Source: Planctomycetales bacterium (GTDB lineage: Bacteria > Planctomycetota > Phycisphaerae > SM23-33). Taken from it: a stretch of DNA of 10,631 nucleotides. Shown here one piece after another: positions 6,425 to 10,631 of this stretch (the stretch's first letter is position 1; every line of letters starts with the position of its first letter). The stretch spans positions 1-10,631 of the forward strand of contig DAOWOP010000088.1 in the NCBI GenBank assembly GCA_030642005.1, in the 5' to 3' direction. Below the pieces are notes generated by a model, which saw only the letters and a program-made list of their open reading frames with translations, made no database searches and was not told the DNA's origin. The translations under genes were made by a program, and so were the position numbers.

Positions 6425-7612
6425 ATGAATAAAAGGACATCGGCGAGGCGTTCAGCCCGCCGGGCAAGGGTGCGCACTCCGCGAGTGGCGGTGCTTTTAC
6501 ACTGGGACTATACCTTCGCTCGGCAGGTTCGGCAGGGTATCGCCCGTTACGCCGCCGCTTACGGGCCTTGGACGTTCTTTTCCAGAGATGACCCTGCCTT
6601 TGAACCGTTGCGGAAACTTGACCGGTGGGACGGCGACGGGATCATAGCATCAGTCAACGAGGAGAGTGACATTGCCGGGGAAATTCACGCCTCGGGCGTC
6701 GTAACGGTCAATATCGCGTTGGGCGCGAGTTTTCCCACCGTAACGATGGATAACGCGGCGATTGGCCGTCTGGCGGCGGAGTATCTGATAAAACAGGGTC
6801 ATCGTCATTTCGGGTACACGGGAAGAAACGCCGCCTATTCCCGACAACGACATGCGGCATTTGCACGGACGATTCGCCGGGCGGGAGCGGCTGACGTTGT
6901 TTCCGAACCTGTGCCCCGTGAGCGGATGCCGCAGAAATGGCAAAGTATTGAAAAGTTGCTGGTCCGCTGGCTGCGGTCGCTGCCCAAGCCGGTCGGCGTG
7001 ATGACATGCAGCGATTATTGGGGCAGGAGGGTCATCGAGGCCACTCGTGGGTGTGGGATTGTCGTGCCGGACGAAGTAGCGGTGATCAGCGTCGGCAACG
7101 ACGAGGTGATATGCGATTTCTGCAACCCGCTGCTTTCGAGCATTTCATTGCATGGCGAGCGGGTCGGATATGAGGCGGCTGGGCTGCTGGACCGCCTGAT
7201 GAACGGCGGGTCGCCGCCGGCCAGGCCCATCCTCATCCCGCCCGGCGAGGTGGTGGTTCGGCAGTCGTCGGACATGCTGGCGGTTGCGGATGCGGACCTG
7301 GCCGCTGCGGTGCGATTTATCCGCGAGCACGGAAACAAGGCGATAGGTGTGGATGACGTTCTGGACGAGGTGCCGATCTCGCGGCGGTCGCTGGAGCGGC
7401 GATTCAGCGATATTGTAGGGCATACTCCCTGGCGGGAAATTCGTCTCGCCCAGATCGCCCACGTCAAGAAACTCCTGGCTGGGACGAATATGCCTGTCTG
7501 GCGGATCGTTACCGCTTCGGCCTTTTCCGATCACGGGCGCCTGTGCAGGATATTCAAGGAAGAAACCGGCATGACGCCCACCGCGTATCGCCGGCGGTTC
7601 GGGATGGTGTGA
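6425..7612 (+). CDS. XylR-type transcriptional regulator (sugar-binding domain plus AraC HTH)
   Basis: The 395-residue protein has the architecture of E. coli XylR: a periplasmic-binding-protein/LacI-like ligand domain (about 20-285) and a C-terminal AraC-type DNA-binding domain. In the first, CSDYWGRRVIEA, GIVVPDEVAVISVGNDE and NPLLSSI are the family signature. The second has two helix-turn-helices, DDVLDEVPISRRSLERRF (about 310-327) and VWRIVTASAFSDHGRLCRIF, followed by TGMTPTAYRRRF. A sugar is the expected ligand, but which one cannot be told. The start at 6425 has GGAA(AAG) about six bases upstream; ATGs at 6413 and 6407 are alternatives. The N-terminal tail is rich in Arg and Ser. It is divergent from the PEP-CTERM gene and probably regulates it and itself through the sites at 6291-6367. 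Confidence 0.9.
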   Translation: MNKRTSARRSARRARVRTPRVAVLLHWDYTFARQVRQGIARYAAAYGPWTFFSRDDPAFEPLRKLDRWDGDGIIASVNEESDIAGEIHASGVVTVNIALGASFPTVTMDNAAIGRLAAEYLIKQGHRHFGYTGRNAAYSRQRHAAFARTIRRAGAADVVSEPVPRERMPQKWQSIEKLLVRWLRSLPKPVGVMTCSDYWGRRVIEATRGCGIVVPDEVAVISVGNDEVICDFCNPLLSSISLHGERVGYEAAGLLDRLMNGGSPPARPILIPPGEVVVRQSSDMLAVADADLAAAVRFIREHGNKAIGVDDVLDEVPISRRSLERRFSDIVGHTPWREIRLAQIAHVKKLLAGTNMPVWRIVTASAFSDHGRLCRIFKEETGMTPTAYRRRFGMV

Positions 7613-7617
7613 TATTG

Positions 7618-7632
7618 TAGTAGTCAGTAGTC
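7618..7632. repeat. TAGTAGTCAGTAGTC heptad repeat fragment
   Basis: Two units of the 7-base motif TAGTCAG lie six bases after the stop of the XylR-like gene. The same motif makes up the long inverted repeat at 10508-10595, so this is a short or truncated copy of that family. Confidence 0.6.
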
Positions 7633-7637
7633 AAACC

Positions 7638-7842
7638 GCAAAATCCGAATATCGAAATATGAAATGCGAAACAAATCCGAATATCGAATATCGAAATCCG
7701 AAACAAATTCAAAATCCGAATTTTCCAATGTTCAAAACACAGATTACAGAAACAAATGTTCGTTTTTTTTTACGTTTCGGATTTTGGTCATTTGTATTTC
7801 GATATTGTTTCGTATTTTGGATTTCGATATTCGAATTTCATG
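7638..7842. repeat. CGAATATCGAAATCC-type imperfect inverted repeat element
   Basis: This AT-rich stretch fills the gap between the convergent regulator and trkA genes. Its outer core TCGAATATCGAAATCC (7684-7699) is repeated as a perfect 16-base inverse copy at 7819-7834. AAAATCCGAA (7711-7720) has an inverse copy at 7776-7785, and further CGAAA/TTTCG motifs are scattered between. Its base composition is far lower in GC than its neighbours. Open frames through it are low-complexity and not genes. The right end abuts the trkA stop codon. Similar CGAATATCGAAATCCGAAAC stretches are, from memory, common dispersed repeats in environmental bacteria. Confidence 0.8.
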
Positions 7843-8526
7843 TTATTCCCTCGGCAGGGCTTCGATTGCCTCGTTGGTTCCGACCACCAGCAGCAGGTCG
7901 CCCGATTCGATCGTACTGTCCGGCAGTGGCGTGTCGATGACGTAGGCGTGTGTTCTGGGGTCCTTTCCCGGCGGGAGGCGATGTATCGCCACGACGTTGA
8001 CCTTGAATTTTTTCCGGACGTTCAGTTGCGTAAGGGTTTTGCCCACCCACGCAGCCGGTGTGCGAATCTGCACGAGCGAATGCGCCTCGCCGAGGTCGAT
8101 TTTTTCAGTTACCTGGGGCATAACCAGCCGGCTGCACCAGCGGTCGGCGGATTCGGCTTCGGGGTTGACGATGTCGTCAGCGCCGATGCGAGAGAGTATT
8201 TCAGCCCGCTGCCTTGTCGTTGCCCGGCTGATGACTCGCGGGACGCCGAGGCTCTTGAGGATGGACGTCGCCAGTGCGCTGGACTCGAACGCTCCGCCGA
8301 CGCCGACAATCGCCACATCGACCTTGTCGATGCCCTGTGCGACGACGGCTTCTTCGTCGGTGGCGTCCAGCGCGACAGCCAGGGTAACGACATCGCGCAT
8401 CTGCTCGACGAGCGCCGGCCGCTTATCGACGGCGATAACTTCAGCGCCGGCTGACGCCAGCCCGCGGGCAAGCCTCATCCCGAAACGCCCAAGACCGATT
8501 ACCGCAAAACGGTTCGAATGGTTCAT
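7843..8526 (-). CDS. trkA: TrkA/KtrA family K+ channel regulatory subunit (RCK)
   Basis: This is the cytoplasmic gating subunit of a Trk/Ktr potassium uptake system; it forms a ring under the membrane subunit and senses nucleotides such as NAD(H) or ATP/ADP. The 227-residue length is typical of a single-RCK KtrA. The TrkA-N Rossmann domain begins with FAVIGLGRFG (GxGxxG, 11-16), and Asp34 ends the second strand. The TrkA-C domain covers about residues 140-227 and ends with GDLLLVVGTNEAIEAL. The ATG at 8526 has GGAGA (8537-8541) about ten bases upstream. It lies 105 bases downstream of trkH on the same strand, with a heptad repeat between, so the pair is probably one transcript. Its stop directly touches the repeat at 7638-7842. 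Confidence 0.92.
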   Translation of the reverse strand: MNHSNRFAVIGLGRFGMRLARGLASAGAEVIAVDKRPALVEQMRDVVTLAVALDATDEEAVVAQGIDKVDVAIVGVGGAFESSALATSILKSLGVPRVISRATTRQRAEILSRIGADDIVNPEAESADRWCSRLVMPQVTEKIDLGEAHSLVQIRTPAAWVGKTLTQLNVRKKFKVNVVAIHRLPPGKDPRTHAYVIDTPLPDSTIESGDLLLVVGTNEAIEALPRE

Positions 8527-8583
8527 GTCGAAATTATCTCCATTAAGCAGTCAGAGGCCAGACCCATGCGTCTATAACTCTTT

Positions 8584-8628
8584 TGCTGATTGCTGATTGC
8601 TGATTGCTGACTGCTGAACGCTGATTGC
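8584..8628. repeat. Tandem TGCTGAT heptanucleotide repeat between trkH and trkA
   Basis: Six tandem 7-base units (TGCTGAT three times, then TGCTGAC, TGCTGAA, CGCTGAT) and a partial TGC fill the gap, four bases past the trkH stop. On the - strand this is the TCAGCAATCAGCA pattern that, from memory, recurs in gaps of many environmental genomes. A 7-base unit would change copy number out of phase with codons, but here it is non-coding. It would be transcribed within the trkH-trkA mRNA. Confidence 0.8.
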
Positions 8629-8631
8629 TTC

Positions 8632-10503
8632 CTACCCCAGAACCACTTCCTCGCTCGGATAGGCGTATCGCACCGCTCTCAATCGCACCGTCAGCGCCAG
8701 AAGCAGCGTCAGGGGGCCTAGTCTTCCAATAAACATGGCCGCGATGATTACGTATTTTGCCGCCTGCGTCAAACACTCTGTTATCCCGCAGGTCAGTCCG
8801 ACCGTCCCGCAGGCGCTGCACGCCTCGAAGAAAATCTGCATGAATGTCAGCCCCTTGGCGCTGAGGGTTACGCACAGCAGCAGCGTAACAGTTACAACCA
8901 GCATCAGGTACAGTCCGGCCAGTGTAACGGCCTTTCTGACGAACGGCTCGGTGATGCTGCGTTTGAAGATTTCTACGCGCTCGCGCCGGCGGAGCATACA
9001 CCAGATCGTCAGCAGGAGCACGGCAAGGGTGGTGGTTTTCATTCCACCGGCGGTGCTGGCCGGCGAACCGCCGATAATCATCAGCAGGCACATCCATAAT
9101 TTCCCGCCCGTGCTGAGCCGGTTCATATCGACGGTATTGAACCCCGCTGTCCGGGCAGTTACCGACTGAAACACCGCTTCACGGACCTGAGCGCCGGCGG
9201 GCAGTTGCGCCATCGTATCTCTCTGGGCCAGCGGGCGAGGGTTGTACCGATTGCTTATCGGCGCGCCGAAGGTCTGACCCGAACCGCCGGAGGTCTCAAT
9301 CATGAACAGCCCGACCGCCCCGCCCAGCAGCAGCACCAGCGACATCGACAGCACCATCTTGCTGTGCAGCGTCAGGATAGGCCCTCTGGGGTGTTCGGGC
9401 CGACGGAACAGGCTGTACCACAGCGAGCGGACGAGGTCGTAAAGCACCGGGAAGCCAAGCCCGCCGAGGAATATCAACGGCGCCATCACGCCGATGACCT
9501 GCCATTTTCCCCGCATTTCCATCAGGCTGGCGGACTGGAGCGAAAAACCGGCGTTGCAGAACGCGCTGACGGCGTGGAAAACGCTCGTGAAGACAACCTC
9601 GGCGTCCGGCAACGTCAGCGAAGATTCCTTACCGAGAAAGCCCGCCCACATTGTGTACATAACAGCCGCGGCGGCGACTTCTATCAGGAGTGTCGAGATG
9701 ACCGCGAATTTCACCATCCTGCCTATACGCCCGACCGTCCCGTCGGCGAAGGTCTGCCCGGCCATGAGGCTCTCGCGTATACTCAAACCCCGGCCCGCAA
9801 GCAGCGCGAATACCGTCCCGAAGACCATTATTCCAAGTCCGCCCAGTTGGATCATCGCAAGGATGACCACTTGGCCGAAGCGGGCGAACTCCGTGCCGGT
9901 GTCGCGGACGATTAACCCCGTTACGCACGTTGCGCTTGTTGCGGTGAACAGGGCGTCCGTGAAACCGAGGGGATTCTCCTGCGGCACAGCCTTTGGCAGC
10001 ATCAGCAGACCCGTGCCGAACAGGATCACCATTACGAAACTGCCGATCAGGACCCAGATGGGGTGTATTCCGGCCCCGGCGACCTTGAACTGAAAGCCAA
10101 CCGTCCGAACTACCAGTATGGCGAGGATATATACCTGCGTGATGACGACATAGACGGCAGCGGCTGAAAGAAGCCTTATCTGCACCTGACCGGTAACGAC
10201 CGCCACCGCCGTCGCCGCCGCCGCCAGCATCAGGGCGAAATCAATCCAGTTCTCGCGGAGGAATCGCCGGCGGTCGCCGAGAAGCAGCAGGCGTGCGAAG
10301 CGGTCCAGCACGAACGCGCCCAGCACGCACGCCTGCACGATGTGAAGATAAACGGTCGCTACCGGCGGAGTGTAAAAGCCGTACTCCAGCGCAAGGGCCG
10401 TTATCGCCGACGCCGCCGCAAACGCCATCAACACGTCGAAAAACATCAGCATGCGCCGACGAAAAAGAAACGGACTGGCAGGTTGTTCGTCTTTGCCGTT
10501 CAT
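8632..10503 (-). CDS. trkH: TrkH/KtrB family K+ transporter with extra N-terminal membrane domain
   Basis: This integral membrane protein conducts K+ (or Na+-coupled K+) and works with the TrkA subunit encoded next to it. It has 623 residues, longer than KtrB (about 450). The four pore loops are visible: TATSATCVTGL (187-197), FHAVSAFCNAGFS (309-321), FQSVTARTAGFNT (445-457) and FFEACSACGTVGLT (558-571), each with the filter glycine. GRLGPLT (593-599) is the conserved fourth-repeat segment. Residues 1-145 form extra membrane helices; FVLDRFARLLLLGDRRRFLRENWIDF (within 64-89) resembles the S2-S3 region of voltage-sensor/ion_trans proteins, but few positive charges follow. A Gly/Pro-rich insert (about 402-438) precedes the third pore. 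The start at 10503 is uncertain: no ribosome site is visible and a repeat lies directly upstream; Met18 is an alternative. Confidence 0.92.
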   Translation of the reverse strand: MNGKDEQPASPFLFRRRMLMFFDVLMAFAAASAITALALEYGFYTPPVATVYLHIVQACVLGAFVLDRFARLLLLGDRRRFLRENWIDFALMLAAAATAVAVVTGQVQIRLLSAAAVYVVITQVYILAILVVRTVGFQFKVAGAGIHPIWVLIGSFVMVILFGTGLLMLPKAVPQENPLGFTDALFTATSATCVTGLIVRDTGTEFARFGQVVILAMIQLGGLGIMVFGTVFALLAGRGLSIRESLMAGQTFADGTVGRIGRMVKFAVISTLLIEVAAAAVMYTMWAGFLGKESSLTLPDAEVVFTSVFHAVSAFCNAGFSLQSASLMEMRGKWQVIGVMAPLIFLGGLGFPVLYDLVRSLWYSLFRRPEHPRGPILTLHSKMVLSMSLVLLLGGAVGLFMIETSGGSGQTFGAPISNRYNPRPLAQRDTMAQLPAGAQVREAVFQSVTARTAGFNTVDMNRLSTGGKLWMCLLMIIGGSPASTAGGMKTTTLAVLLLTIWCMLRRRERVEIFKRSITEPFVRKAVTLAGLYLMLVVTVTLLLCVTLSAKGLTFMQIFFEACSACGTVGLTCGITECLTQAAKYVIIAAMFIGRLGPLTLLLALTVRLRAVRYAYPSEEVVLG

Positions 10504-10507
10504 GTGT

Positions 10508-10595
10508 TAGTAGTCGGTAATCGGTAGTCAGTAGTCAGTAGTCGGGAAGAGCGGCCTTCTTCTACTGGCTACTGACTACCGGCTACTGGCTACTA
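10508..10595. repeat. 88-base inverted repeat built of TAGTCAG heptads
   Basis: The left arm 10508-10541 and the right arm 10562-10595 (34 bases each) are inverse copies with five differences; in + strand RNA four of these become G-U pairs, leaving one mismatch. Each arm is itself a tandem array of about five 7-base units. The 20-base loop holds a small GAAG/CTTC stem. It lies four bases upstream of the trkH start and so occupies the place where its promoter or leader should be. No gene is seen from here to the window end. Confidence 0.8.
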
Positions 10596-10631
10596 TGACA
10601 GCGCTACCTTCTCAATAGCCCCAGACGGGGC

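Noticed and set aside
7659..7945. Overlapping frames in the AT-rich gap after the regulator gene
   Set aside because: Their low-complexity Phe/Ile/Ser/Asn-rich products are translations of the inverted repeat, not genes.
8584..8628. CRISPR-like array
   Set aside because: Units are 7 bases long with no spacers, so this is a simple tandem repeat.

Overview
The window looks like chromosomal DNA from a GC-rich, free-living bacterium, most likely a planctomycete of the Phycisphaerae type. The evidence is indirect: a PEP-CTERM exported protein, a XylR-type regulator (sugar-binding domain plus AraC helix-turn-helix), a fused ThiD2-ThiE thiamine enzyme, a TrkH with an extra N-terminal membrane domain, and gene gaps full of short dispersed repeats. 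No phage, transposase, CRISPR or RNA gene was recognised.

Layout. Bases 1-220 hold no convincing gene but do hold a plausible promoter for glyA. glyA (serine hydroxymethyltransferase) and a ThiD2-ThiE bifunctional thiamine synthase gene follow on the + strand and probably form one transcript. A convergent gap (2584-2824) holds a large palindromic repeat and hairpins. Next, on the - strand, come a DUF4432 mutarotase-like gene (2825-3892) and, upstream of it, a class IV histone-deacetylase-like gene (3923-5053). These two are 30 bases apart and probably form an operon. A PEP-CTERM protein gene (5338-6252, - strand) has its own terminator and is divergent from a XylR-like regulator (6425-7612, + strand). 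Their shared 170-base gap holds symmetric operator-like sites. Last come trkA and trkH on the - strand (7843-10503), a two-gene K+ uptake unit transcribed trkH then trkA.

How the parts fit. Four units are recognisable: one-carbon and thiamine metabolism; a possible deacetylase/mutarotase pair of unknown substrate; a regulator that probably controls its divergent PEP-CTERM neighbour; and K+ uptake. Nothing ties all four into one system, so I do not claim a new multi-gene system.

The most striking non-coding theme is that nearly every gap carries a different family of short, low-complexity, often palindromic repeat (at 2554-2625, 5330-5348, 7618-7842, 8584-8628 and 10508-10595). Several sit exactly at the 3' ends of genes, and two of them appear to supply the last codons and the stop. 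The other points worth a second look are a deacetylase gene with two well-placed starts, one of which would make a lipoprotein; a class-II-activator-like operator arrangement at 6291-6406; and the voltage-sensor-like N-terminus of TrkH.
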